A stretch of 22,500 bases of DNA from Theodoxus fluviatilis. Its lineage: Eukaryota; Mollusca; Gastropoda; Cycloneritida; Neritidae. The stretch covers positions 180,001 through 202,500 of the forward strand of contig JAWQFJ010016338.1 of assembly GCA_034096865.1 (NCBI GenBank). The letters run 5' to 3'. The position numbers and the translations under genes were made by a program. The notes under the pieces were generated by a model, which did no database searches, was not told the DNA's origin, and saw only the letters and a list, made by a program, of their open reading frames with translations. Shown here piece by piece: positions 1 through 8,545 of this stretch (positions are counted from its first letter, which is position 1; each line of letters begins with the position of its first letter).

Positions 1-200
1 GAGTGAAGGGAGACGAGGCACACTGCCTCTAGACTTCCTGCCTGCATGCCCGGCTCGACCACACACGCCCTCATGCTTTCTGGCGTGAAAGGAGCTCGGG
101 GTTGGTCCTGCGCCACGGGGTAGAGAGAATGCCAAACGCCTCTCTATAGCCCCACCCTGCGCCTAGGTCCCACACCATAAACAGGAACCCGCCTGCTACA
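1..200 (+). repeat. 5' LTR, final 200 bp (R/U5 side)
   Basis: Positions 1-200 match 7202-7401 with a constant offset of 7201 and one difference that I can find (C at 116, G at 7317). Both copies end in CTACA. In the 5' copy the primer-binding site follows two bases later, which places the LTR border at 200. The rest of this LTR lies left of the window. Confidence 0.95.
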
Positions 201-202
201 AC

Positions 203-223
203 TGGTGTCAGAAGTGGGATTCG
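203..223 (+). other. Primer-binding site, tRNA-Leu type
   Basis: The sequence starts TGGTGTCAGAAGTGGGATTC two bases after the LTR end. Its complement is the CCA-terminated 3' end of a eukaryotic tRNA-Leu, including the acceptor strand and the start of the T arm, as I remember the animal tRNA-Leu(CAA) type. A primer-binding site here is expected for minus-strand priming of reverse transcription. The tRNA identity is from memory and not searched. Confidence 0.85.
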
Positions 224-471
224 CACGTCAAGGCAGGACCACCCCCACCCGTCTCCATCTGGCGTCGTCGGCAGGATGCCAGGAGCATCTCCCTCAAAGT
301 TCACTCTTCAAAAATGTCCAGGAGGTATGGGGTGAAATGATGATGGGAGCAGTGCCTATTCTGAGAAAGAATACAATGGTTTGCTAAAGGCACTTGCCCG
401 CTCTTCCTCATCGTCTTCACCCCTCACCCCTGTGACATGTGAGCTGCTGCCCTGCCCCACCACCCCACGCC
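224..471 (+). other. Retrotransposon leader (5' untranslated region)
   Basis: This lies between the primer-binding site and the first ATG in the gag frame (472). It is C-rich, especially 410-470, and contains short ATGs in other frames. I see no coding signal. Packaging or dimerisation signals would be expected here by analogy, but none is recognisable by eye. Confidence 0.5.
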
Positions 472-1419
472 ATGACCGGACGAGCCCGTGGGTCCCGCCG
501 CCTTGGCACAGCCACCGCCACCCCCCGCTCTCGCACAGCCACCGCCACCCCCGAGGAGGAAAATCCGAGCAGAGCAGCATCACCCCATTCCCAGCAGATG
601 TGGGTCAACCCAACACCACCCGTCCTGCCCCGTTTCAATGGTGACGACCCAGTGGACAATTTCGTCACAGAGGCAAGGCGCACCTTGCAAGCCTACCGCT
701 TCAAGAACCCCGCTGCTACAGAATTCATCATTAGATTTCTAGATGGACCAGCCAGGACGGAGGTGCTTAACAGGAGGCCCACATCCCCTGAAAGCATCTT
801 TGAAATTCTGGGAGAAGTTTTTGGTGACCACCGCGACCTTCAAAGTCTCCTCCACTCCTTCCACTCGAGGCGTCAGGGGATCGGAGAGGGGATCTTAGAG
901 TACAGCCACGCCCTGCTTGCTCTGGCTTCCCGTGCAAGACAACTGGATCCGGAAGTGCTGAGCGCCAATATGCTGAGAGACAAGTTTGTGGATGGACTTC
1001 AGCCCTCATCACTGCGGAAGGACATAACAAAATTCGTCCGAGACAACCCAGGGTGTGATGCACTTAAAGCAAGATCGGAAGCCATGCGATGGATGCGGGA
1101 GGATGACAATGCTCTCTTTCAGGAGACAGTGAGGGCAGTCCCCAGTGAGGTGGAGACTCTCAGAAGGCAACTTGCTGAGATCTCCGCGGAACTGCGGGAG
1201 ATGAGAGGACGCCCAGGGGGTGGACCAAGACAAAGCGGCCTGGACATCATTTGCCACTTCTGCAGGAAACCCGGCCACATCAGAAGGGACTGCAGGAAGA
1301 GAATCCACGCAGAGAGGAGAGCGGTCATCAATCAGCGCCCAGAGGTTCCGCCCCCAGCCGAGCTCGCCCCCAGCCGGCTATCTCGTCTTACAACTATGGA
1401 CAGCCCCCTTCCCAGTTGA
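472..1419 (+). CDS. gag: Gag polyprotein with CCHC zinc knuckle, tail out of frame
   Basis: Structural protein that assembles the virus-like particle and binds the element RNA. The frame is open from before 439; I chose the ATG at 472 as first ATG in frame, giving 315 codons. After a Pro/Arg/Thr-rich start there is a capsid-like helical region from about residue 45 to 210, with patterns such as FIIRFLDGPAR and LRDKFVDGLQPSSLR typical of retrotransposon Gag. A short coiled-coil-like stretch (VETLRRQLAEISAELREMR) precedes a CX2CX4HX4C zinc knuckle at 1252-1293 (CHFCRKPGHIRRDC). The frame then stops at 1417-1419, but the more natural low-complexity Gag tail continues in another frame up to the stop at 1527-1529, implying a small indel after the zinc knuckle. 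Family assignment is firm; the exact start is not. Confidence 0.85.
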   Translation: MTGRARGSRRLGTATATPRSRTATATPEEENPSRAASPHSQQMWVNPTPPVLPRFNGDDPVDNFVTEARRTLQAYRFKNPAATEFIIRFLDGPARTEVLNRRPTSPESIFEILGEVFGDHRDLQSLLHSFHSRRQGIGEGILEYSHALLALASRARQLDPEVLSANMLRDKFVDGLQPSSLRKDITKFVRDNPGCDALKARSEAMRWMREDDNALFQETVRAVPSEVETLRRQLAEISAELREMRGRPGGGPRQSGLDIICHFCRKPGHIRRDCRKRIHAERRAVINQRPEVPPPAELAPSRLSRLTTMDSPLPS

Positions 1420-1529
1420 ATGTGCCACAGCCCGCTTCATCAGCTTCGTGGGGAAGAATGCCGCCGGAATTCCACTCTGTCCCGTCCATGGCAGATCAGT
1501 CGGAATCCCAGGCACATCAGGGAAACTAA
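1351..1529 (+). pseudogene. Displaced Gag C-terminal tail (shifted reading frame)
   Basis: The frame of positions divisible by 3 is open to TAA at 1527-1529 and encodes a Pro/Gln/Ser/Tyr-rich tail containing YNYGQPPSQLNV. It ends exactly at the GGGAAAC slippery site. The zinc knuckle frame lies +1 of it, so a net loss of one base (or gain of two) is inferred somewhere between 1293 and about 1395. The two C runs at 1351-1355 and 1367-1371 are the obvious candidates. This is inference from amino-acid composition and from the slippery-site phase; an intact family copy would settle it. Confidence 0.55.
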
Positions 1530-1585
1530 ATACCCCCGTTGTCAGAGCCCAGGCGGCGGGGGGCGTCGCTCCCATTGCAGGGCTC
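1520..1585 (+). promoter_or_regulatory. Programmed -1 ribosomal frameshift signal (GGGAAAC plus predicted pseudoknot)
   Basis: The heptamer GGGAAAC at 1520-1526 reads G GGA AAC in the frame that ends at TAA 1527-1529, and a -1 slip enters the pol frame. After a 6-nt spacer, CCCCCG (1533-1538) can pair with CGGGGG (1557-1562). GAGCCC in the loop (1545-1550) can pair with GGGCTC (1580-1585), giving an H-type pseudoknot. The phase, spacing and GC-rich first stem all match known retroviral gag-pro signals; GGGAAAC is an established slippery sequence. Activity is not shown. Confidence 0.75.
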
Positions 1586-3106
1586 ACTGGACGGTGCCCC
1601 ACCGTAACCATCAAAATTGGAGGTCAAGAGGTCAATGCAGTTGTGGACACCGGCAGCGAGGTCACGACGGTCACGGAAGAGTGGTTCTCCGGAAATTTCC
1701 CCCCGGAGAGTCTGGAGACCACAGCCCTTCCATTTCTCACCCTTAGGGCTGCGAATGGCCTAGAAGTGCCATATCGCGGCATTTTCACTGTCTCTGTGGA
1801 GGCGTTGGGGTGTTCTATTAGCCAGGCGCCAATCCTCGTCGTGAAGACCCCTGCCGACCCCAGTACTCGGCAACGCAAGGCTCAATTTCCAGTATTGCTA
1901 GGCATGAACGTGTTGTGTAGGGTGGCTGGACTAATGGAGAAATTTGCGACTGTGCCTCCATGCCTGCAGCCTGCTTTGAGAGAGGCTCATTTGGAATCCG
2001 TTTCTGTCAGGGGCCTAGCAAGGGTCGCCTCTGAAGTTGTTGTGCCTGCAAATTCGTTTCACACTGTGAGGATAACCAGTGTGCAAAACCCCTCACGCTG
2101 TCTGCTAGCCCTGCCCCCAACACATGCCCTGCCTGGCGGACTCATGCTCGTGCCGACCCTGGTGTCAGACGATCCCAACAGTCGCTGCGTGCGTATAGTG
2201 AATCTAATGGACAACGACGTCATACTCGGCGCTCGCACGGTGGTCGCTGTTCTTCACGCAGTGGACAGTGTGGAAAGAGACGGATATAAAGTGGAAATAT
2301 CCACCAATGAAGTTCACATTGGGACTGATACCTCGCACCGTGATCTCCCTTCATCTGGAACTAGTATCTCATGTCCTGCCTTTGATGGCACTAAATTACA
2401 GCGGGAGAAACTCCACGAACTTTTGGGCAAACACAAATCCGTCTTCTCCGAGGACGATGACGATCTCGGTCGTACAAATCGTGTGCAGCACATGGTGCAT
2501 ACCACAGACAACGTACCGACTGCAGAACCTTATCGCTCCATCCCCCCTCAGATGTACCAAGAGGTCAAGGACCATTTAAAGAAACTTTTAGACAAACAAA
2601 TCGTCGTGGAAAGCCACAGCCCATATGCAGCTCCCATCGTGCTCGTCCGAAAAAAAGACTCTACCCTTCGGATGTGTGTGGACTACCGAAAGCTAAACGC
2701 TAAGACTGTCATGGACGCATACCCCCTTCCCCGTATCCAGGAGTCTTTCGATTCACTGGCAGGTGCCCAGTACTTTTCTACCCTCGACCTGGCGAGTGGA
2801 TACCATCAGATCGAGATGCATCCCGACCATCAGCACAAGACGGCTTTCACGACTCCATTTGGCCTGTTCGAGTTCACCAGGATGCCTTTTGGACTTGCCA
2901 CTGCCCCTGCAACCTTCCAGCGCCTCATGCAAAATGTAACTTCTGACTTTCTTTTTGAGTTCCTTCTGTGCTACTTGGACGACGTGCTCATTTTCTCCAA
3001 GACGTTTGAGGAGCACCTAGTGCACCTAGACAAATTCCTCACCCGAATTGGAGAGGTGGGACTCAAAATCAAGCTCAAGAAGTGTCAGCTTCTGAAGCGA
3101 GAAGTG
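1520..3106 (+). CDS. pol: Pol, first part: aspartic protease and reverse transcriptase
   Basis: Enzymatic polyprotein entered by -1 frameshifting from gag; the frame is open from 1205 to a stop at 3161-3163. The retropepsin-type protease has its active site DTGSEV at 1646-1663, inside a context VNAVVDTGSEVTTV. Reverse transcriptase motifs follow in order: LRMCVDYRKLN (about 2670-2700), the TLDLASGYHQI block (about 2780-2815), the TAFTTPFGLFEFTRMPFGL block (about 2840-2900), and catalytic YLDD at 2972-2983. The conserved frame leaves this phase near 3104-3106, where the segment that should join RT to the connection domain is short and shifted. Domains are intact to that point; the polyprotein is not. 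Confidence 0.92.
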
Positions 3107-5454
3107 GACATACTATCTCCCGTGACGGTGTATTTTGTCAAGAGGAAAAGATTGAAGCTGTGAAGACCTGGCCTCGCCCCAAAACGACTAAGGAATTACG
3201 ATCTTTCCTTGGGTTTGCGTCATACTACAGACGTTTCATCCGAGATTGTGCGAGAATAGCTGGCTGCCTGCACGAGCTCGTCAACAAAACCGGCGAGGGG
3301 AAGAAAAAGTCAGTCAACATTTCACCGTTGTGGATCACAGAGCACGAGAAAGCTTTCGAAGAACTGAAGACGGCTTTGACTTCAGCGCCTGTACTACAGT
3401 ACGCAGACTACACGAGGCCGTTCATCTTGGAGACTGATGCGTCACACGACGGCCTCAGTGCTATCCTTTCCCAAGAGCAGGGAGACGGCACAGTGCGTGT
3501 CATCGCCTACGCCAGTAGACGGCTGCGCCCCACAGAAAAGAACTCGTCCAATTATTCCAGTTTCAAGTTGGAGATGCTTGCCGTGAAGTGGGCGGTCACA
3601 GAAAAGTTTCGTCACTACCTTCAAGGCAGCCATTTTACTGTCATCACGGACAACAATCCTCTCACGCACTTTCGCACGGCCAAGCTGGGTGCTTTAGAGC
3701 AGCGCTGGGCAGCACAGCTCGCTCAGTTCAATTTTATTGTGAAGTACCGACCAGGGAGGATAAACCCAGCAGATGGACTGTCCAGACTACCCCAGACCAG
3801 TGAGGAAAGAGATGTGTCATCCAACTGTCTCCATACCAATGGACTTAACGTTCCAGTCGAGATCGCAGAGTACCACGACGTCATCTGTGACAACATATCC
3901 GTTATATGTGCAGAGACAGAAGAAGCCGACAGTTCTGCCTTGCATGTAGAGAGGAACGAGCGGCCCTCGGCAGCGGAAAATATGCCCCTCTCATCCACCA
4001 TCTGGCCCAGGATTACATTGGAGGAGCTGAGCAAATTCCAAGAAGAAGACGCCGTCCTCGGGGAATTTCTTTCCGTTTGGCCACTTAGGCCGAAGGTGAC
4101 CTCGGGACACCCAGGTAAAATTCTCAGTCGCCAGCACTCCAGGCTGTACAAAAAAGATGGAGTCCTGTATCGGCGAGTCCAGCACCCTAGGCTAGGCACG
4201 CTGGACCAACTCGTACTCCCGAGCAGACTTCGCCCGGAGGTACTGAGGGCCCTCCATGATGACATGGGTCATCAGGCTTTAGAGAGGACGCTCAAGTTGA
4301 TGAGACGTCGTGTGTACTGGCCCTGCGTGACGTCAGACGTGGAGAACTACATCAACTCCTGTCAGCGATGCACGCTGGCAAAGCAACCGTGTGTGCGCAC
4401 CACCTCAGGACACATTCTGGCCAATAGACCCCTAGAAATATTAGCAATTGACTTTACCAAGGTCGATCTAGCGAGTGACGGTAGGGAGAATATACTTGTC
4501 ATGACTGATGTGTTTTCCAAATTTGCGGTTGCTGCTCCCACACGCAATCAGGAAGCGGCCACAGTAGCAAAGACTCTGGTGAGAGAATGGTTCCAGAGGT
4601 ATGGTGTTCCGGAGAGGATACATTCGGATCAGGGCCGGGACTTTGAGTCGAGTCTCATCAAGGAGTTATGTAATATCTATCACATCAAAAAGTCCCATAC
4701 GACTCCGTACCATCCCCAGGGAAATGGGCAGTGTGAAAGGTTCAACAGGACGCTGTTCGACCTTTTGAGAACTCTCCCTCCCGAACAGAAAATGAAGTGG
4801 CCGGAATACCTACCCACCGTCCTACAGGCATATAATGCCACACCCCACGCCTCCACTGGGTTCTCTCCCTTCTACCTACTCTTTGGACAAGAGCCCAGAC
4901 TGCCCCTGGACGATCTACTCGGCGTCACAGGCCCTTCCGCTGTAGGATCTCTGGACTGGGTGAGACAACACCGCTCCCGTCTCCAGCAGGCCTACTCCAA
5001 GGCCTACGACCAACTCCTGGAGTCTGCTGCCACCAGGAAGAAATTGACAGATGTCCGTGCCCAAGACCACCCGCTGAGTATCGGCGATATGGTCTATCTC
5101 CGCAATCGAGTTGTGGGACGTGCGAAGCTACAAGATCGTTGGCGCCCGGACATATATGTGGTGACCGCCCGACCCTATCCGGGGTCACATGTGTACACAG
5201 TCAGTCCTCAAGACGGAGGGTCTGAAAAGGTGGTGAACAGAAAGGACCTTCTACCGGCTATGCCTCATTTCCGCTCCTCTGAGGGGAGTGATGTGTGTGA
5301 TAGAGATACTGAGGCGGTAAGAGTGGACAGGGATAGTCAGATCAGACTTGTGCCTAGAGTACACGACGGAGCTGTGACTGGAGAGGCACTGCCTCGTCGC
5401 TCCACTCGTAGCAATGTGGGTCAGGCACCCACTCGATATGGACATGCCTTTTGA
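3106..5454 (+). CDS. pol: Pol, second part: connection, RNase H and integrase
   Basis: This continues pol in the frame one base back, from GHTISRDG at 3106 to TGA at 5452-5454. The RT thumb/connection (LRSFLGFASYYRRFI) is followed by RNase H with ETDASHDG (about 3433), the KLEMLAVKWAV glutamate region (about 3565) and ITDNNPLTH (about 3645). Integrase has an HHCC zinc region (HDDMGHQ about 4255; CQRC about 4362), then catalytic D at 4450-4452, D at 4627-4629 and E at 4735-4737. The last two are separated by 35 residues, the usual DD35E spacing. A GPY/F-like module (about 5110-5230) follows; there is no chromodomain. The N-terminal break looks like loss of about 10 bases at a conserved motif, which is inference from the family pattern. 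Confidence 0.92.
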   Translation, partial: GHTISRDGVFCQEEKIEAVKTWPRPKTTKELRSFLGFASYYRRFIRDCARIAGCLHELVNKTGEGKKKSVNISPLWITEHEKAFEELKTALTSAPVLQYADYTRPFILETDASHDGLSAILSQEQGDGTVRVIAYASRRLRPTEKNSSNYSSFKLEMLAVKWAVTEKFRHYLQGSHFTVITDNNPLTHFRTAKLGALEQRWAAQLAQFNFIVKYRPGRINPADGLSRLPQTSEERDVSSNCLHTNGLNVPVEIAEYHDVICDNISVICAETEEADSSALHVERNERPSAAENMPLSSTIWPRITLEELSKFQEEDAVLGEFLSVWPLRPKVTSGHPGKILSRQHSRLYKKDGVLYRRVQHPRLGTLDQLVLPSRLRPEVLRALHDDMGHQALERTLKLMRRRVYWPCVTSDVENYINSCQRCTLAKQPCVRTTSGHILANRPLEILAIDFTKVDLASDGRENILVMTDVFSKFAVAAPTRNQEAATVAKTLVREWFQRYGVPERIHSDQGRDFESSLIKELCNIYHIKKSHTTPYHPQGNGQCERFNRTLFDLLRTLPPEQKMKWPEYLPTVLQAYNATPHASTGFSPFYLLFGQEPRLPLDDLLGVTGPSAVGSLDWVRQHRSRLQQAYSKAYDQLLESAATRKKLTDVRAQDHPLSIGDMVYLRNRVVGRAKLQDRWRPDIYVVTARPYPGSHVYTVSPQDGGSEKVVNRKDLLPAMPHFRSSEGSDVCDRDTEAVRVDRDSQIRLVPRVHDGAVTGEALPRRSTRSNVGQAPTRYGHAF

Positions 5455-6433
5455 CTTGATTGACACTGATGTGACTTTGAGGACACGATAAGAACTGTAA
5501 ATGTGTAAAAAGTGTAGACTTCCTTTTTTCGTGGACTCGATCTCCTGGACTTATCAAGCTTCCGTGAGTATATATAACTCTGTTGCATGTTTTGATTTTG
5601 TAGATGTGTTATGAACTGCGTGTATTGCCTGTAACATTATAAAGTAACCAGGCATGAGGTCTGCTGCCACTATATTTTCTTTGGAAAAATCCAGAGAGTG
5701 CTCTTGTAATTTTGTATTCACTCATAGTGTAGATGTATTTCTGAAATGTGTTTGTCGAGGTCTGGTTATTATGGTGGGATTTGCAAATGATGCTTTGCTA
5801 TTTTTGTGGAATTTCTAATGCCATGTGCGCATTGCTGGGTATTGTCTTGAGTGGAAATACCATATGTATCACTTGTGTCGCTAGTGATTGAGAAAATTGC
5901 AATGAGTGTTCATTGCTGAGGAAATTGTAATGCCATGTGCGCATGCGGGGTGTTGTAGTGCTAAGCAACGCCACTTTGTGTCATTCTTTGTGTGCATCTA
6001 ATTGAAGGGTTAAGACCGCTTTTAGCTTGTACGGTTTGTGTGTCTAGCCATGTCGACAACACACTTGTTGAGAGGTTAAAACCGCTTCAAGTTGTTCTGT
6101 CCTACATGCTCTGTTGTCTAGGGTATGCTGCGTTTTGTAATGTGATAGTTAAATCTCGTTGCTATCCATCAACTAGTTGAACGGTTAAGACCACTTCTAG
6201 CTTGTGTGTAGGGGCCTACAGATACGCACGGGTTTGTTTGTTTGTTTGTCCTCAAAGTTGATAACATACTCAACTTGTAGGTAGGGTAAGACCACTCCAA
6301 GTTGTATGATTCAACGAGTTGTGTTTTATGTTATTCAGATGTAAAAGGAACGGTCTGACCGACCCTTAGACCTAGAGAAATGTCAATCCGTATGTCTACA
6401 TGTATTTTTTTATACCTCGAGGACGAGGTACCG
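5455..6433 (+). other. Non-coding 3' region of the retrotransposon
   Basis: About 980 bases between the pol stop and the polypurine tract, T/G-rich, with no ORF above about 60 codons and no envelope-like hydrophobic or glycoprotein features. It holds two internal repeat sets: AATGCCATGTGCGCAT occurs twice (5817-5832 and 5929-5944), and a degenerate 33-38-base motif occurs four times between 5999 and 6309. A region this long without an env gene is unusual for a gag-pol-only element. Confidence 0.75.
5999..6309 (+). repeat. Four degenerate copies of a GGTTAAGACC motif
   Basis: Copies lie near 6000-6032, 6065-6099, 6175-6207 and 6271-6308. Each has TTGA or TTGT, then a GGTTAAGACC-like core, then CTT. 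Copies 1 and 3 end in TAGCTTGT while copies 2 and 4 end in CAAGTTGT. That pattern fits duplication of a two-copy block of about 180-205 bp. Several copies are flanked by CAACTAGTTG-like palindromes. Function is unknown. Confidence 0.65.
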
Positions 6434-6449
6434 AAAAGGCAGGGGGGGA
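6434..6449 (+). other. Polypurine tract
   Basis: A purine-rich run (AAAAGG, one C, then AGGGGGGGA) ends immediately before the TG that opens the 3' LTR at 6450. This is the expected plus-strand primer position for an LTR retroelement. Confidence 0.88.
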
Positions 6450-7071
6450 TGTAAGAGGGTGAGATTATGATGTAGAGACTTGTCCAGATTTCTGTAGTTA
6501 AACGTATTGTCTCTCGTTTCCATATTTGCCTGCACAGATTGTAACTGCAGAGATACGTGGGGCGTGTTTCGCTTGCGCCCTGTCCCTGCTGTAGAGATAT
6601 ATGATCGCGCAGACTGCCTTTCCATGTGTCGCTTCCTCAAGCATTTGTGCGTGTTTGAGATCACACCAAATTTTAGAGTTTATTCATCTAATGTATCATG
6701 CACTGTTTGTAGTATTGAATAGGAACGTAGTGTTTATCATTATCAACCATCCCATATATGGCAACCCGCACTCCGTGAGTTATAAACAATAATATTAATG
6801 GAAAATGATGAATAAGTGTCTGATTCAATTGGCGCTTTAACTACTTCAACTGCCATTCATTTCTATACGAATCACTTTTGGAATTCATTCATTGACGCAG
6901 GTTGTGCTTCGATTAACGCACTTTCCAACGGAGTGGAGTTTGCCATATGTGATTGTTGATTTAAGCTTCAAATAGTGTTTAGAAGCTGTCAGGTTAACAC
7001 AATTTCGTGTCCACTGGAAATCTCGTTACCATGTTCTGCTAGCCCGCCTTCGCTCCGGCCCGCGTGATGGC

Positions 7072-7079
7072 TATATAAA
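7072..7079 (+). promoter_or_regulatory. TATA box of the LTR promoter
   Basis: TATATAAA in the LTR, with a GC-rich stretch (7040-7068) just upstream. Transcription would start about 25-30 bases downstream, near 7100-7110. The equivalent promoter of the 5' LTR is outside the window. Confidence 0.7.
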
Positions 7080-7145
7080 GCCTGTGTGTAACAGGGCCAG
7101 GGAGTTCGGCCAGAGCAGGAGGCTATGTACTGCACTGTTGCTATA

Positions 7146-7151
7146 AATAAA
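7146..7151 (+). terminator. Polyadenylation signal of the LTR
   Basis: AATAAA lies about 70 bases after the TATA box, the normal arrangement for a short R region in an LTR. A cleavage site would be expected 10-30 bases downstream. Confidence 0.6.
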
Positions 7152-7401
7152 GAAGGTGGAATGCGAAACCCAGCCTTGCTTATCTGCTGATCCCTTGGAG
7201 GGAGTGAAGGGAGACGAGGCACACTGCCTCTAGACTTCCTGCCTGCATGCCCGGCTCGACCACACACGCCCTCATGCTTTCTGGCGTGAAAGGAGCTCGG
7301 GGTTGGTCCTGCGCCAGGGGGTAGAGAGAATGCCAAACGCCTCTCTATAGCCCCACCCTGCGCCTAGGTCCCACACCATAAACAGGAACCCGCCTGCTAC
7401 A

Positions 7402-7854
7402 AGTGGAAGAATTTTTTTAATCTGCACTTTATCTCTACTAGAAGTACATTTACCTACAAGTACTCGTGTACCTGTGAACATGAGGACACATTTACTGTTG
7501 ACATAAATTGTGTGTTGATATAGCTACTCTTTTTATTCCTTAGACATGTTGTTAAGGAAACGTCATCTTCTTAAGCGATGCAACAATTTCCGAGATGGCG
7601 ACTCGATTGCACTTTGAGTAAAAGACCCATGATGATCCGAACTCGGACCGAGTCGTTTGACACATTAATATCGTCACGTGCTCAGTGAGTGAATAAAGGG
7701 TCGGTGATCCTAGATACGACTGGTGCACAGGGATTTACTAATTAGATTCGAAGCTGCCAAATGACTTGGAAGCATGTTCCAGATATTTAGATTGAACCGC
7801 AAGGGTTCATCATGACTGGTCATCTCCCTGTGCTTCTTTATTAAAGTCTCGAAT
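7402..7854. other. Flank of the LTR insertion, no gene seen
   Basis: Right flank of the retrotransposon, AT-rich. I see no coding signal. A near-palindrome, ACTCGG-A-CCGAGT, lies at about 7638-7650. No tandem repeats were noticed. Confidence 0.5.
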
Positions 7855-7930
7855 AAGCTTCCATAAACAGGCCATACTAATGGACTCGTCCGAGAAGAGG
7901 GGTGTGAGAAAGACAGCCAAGCTGGCGGGG
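7855..7930 (+). repeat. Left arm of an inverted repeat (58-bp module)
   Basis: It begins AAGCTTCCATAAAC and runs through GGACTCGTCCGAG to GCCAAGCTGGCGG. The reverse complement of 8120-8192 matches it at roughly 90% with one single-base indel. The core is the same sequence as the tandem 58-bp units at 10499-10846. Confidence 0.8.
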
Positions 7931-8119
7931 AACAAAAACTGGCGGGACACAGCATTTGATTGGCAGCGTTTTTACGAGTTTTTTGGCCTTCTTATTCTTC
8001 TTTTCTCTCGAATCGTCATTCTTTGGTCATTCTATGTATGAATCACTGAGAATTCACTGAGAATTGACAAACCAAGATCGCTTGCGAGTTGGATGTTGTT
8101 GCTTGCTAGCTTGTTTGGT

Positions 8120-8192
8120 CCGCCAGCTTGGCCGTCTTTCCACACCCCTCTCCTCGGACGAGTCCACTAATATGGCCCGTTTATGGAAGCTT
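8120..8192 (-). repeat. Right arm of the inverted repeat (58-bp module)
   Basis: Inverted partner of 7855-7930, separated by about 190 bases. It ends at an AAGCTT matching the one that starts the left arm. A transcript of this region could fold into a long imperfect hairpin. Confidence 0.8.
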
Positions 8193-8195
8193 TTC

Positions 8196-8200
<5 letters not shown>

Positions 8201-8288
<88 letters not shown>

Positions 8289-8545
8289 GCACACACACAT
8301 ACACACACACAGAAACACACACACACACACATACATGCACTCATGCAAATACACACACACGCGCACACACAAACACACACACACACAAACACACAAACAC
8401 ACACACACATACATGCACTCATGCAAATACACACACACGCGCACACACAAACACACACACACACATACACACACACACACACACACAAGCACACACACAC
8501 ACACACACAAGCACACATACACACAAGCACACACACACAAACACA
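8201..8545. repeat. Compound CT/CA microsatellite
   Basis: (CT)n at 8201-8246 runs straight into (CA)n at 8247-8545. The CA part is interrupted and contains a duplicated block with ATACATGCACTCATGCAAAT at about 8331-8350 and 8409-8428. The long ORFs here are repeat artefacts. Confidence 0.97.

Larger units (their letters stand above)
1..7401 (+). mobile_element. Ty3/Gypsy LTR retrotransposon, 5' end cut by the window edge
   Basis: A single + strand element with parts in the order expected for Ty3/Gypsy: LTR, tRNA-Leu primer-binding site, gag, protease, reverse transcriptase, RNase H, integrase, polypurine tract, LTR. RNase H preceding integrase in pol separates it from Ty1/Copia. From the complete 3' LTR (952 bp) the missing 5' portion should be about 752 bp, giving a full length near 8.15 kb. 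The target-site duplication cannot be checked because the left flank is outside the window; the bases after the 3' LTR begin AGTGG. No chromodomain and no envelope ORF were seen. Gag and pol each contain a frame lesion, so this copy is probably not autonomous. Confidence 0.95.
6450..7401 (+). repeat. 3' LTR, complete, 952 bp
   Basis: It starts TGTAAGAGGG directly after the polypurine tract and ends CTACA at 7401, giving TG...CA termini. Its last 200 bases equal positions 1-200 except for one substitution. U3 is the AT-rich left part; promoter and polyadenylation motifs are at 7072 and 7146, so R lies roughly at 7100-7175 and the GC-richer remainder is U5. Confidence 0.93.

Noticed and set aside
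3723..4265. 180-codon ORF antisense to pol
   Set aside because: It lies opposite the RNase H-integrase region, has no recognisable domain, and is a shadow of the pol codons.
5992..6180. Envelope or third ORF of the retrotransposon
   Set aside because: It is only 62 codons with no signal peptide, membrane segment or conserved pattern, and it overlaps the degenerate repeat motifs.
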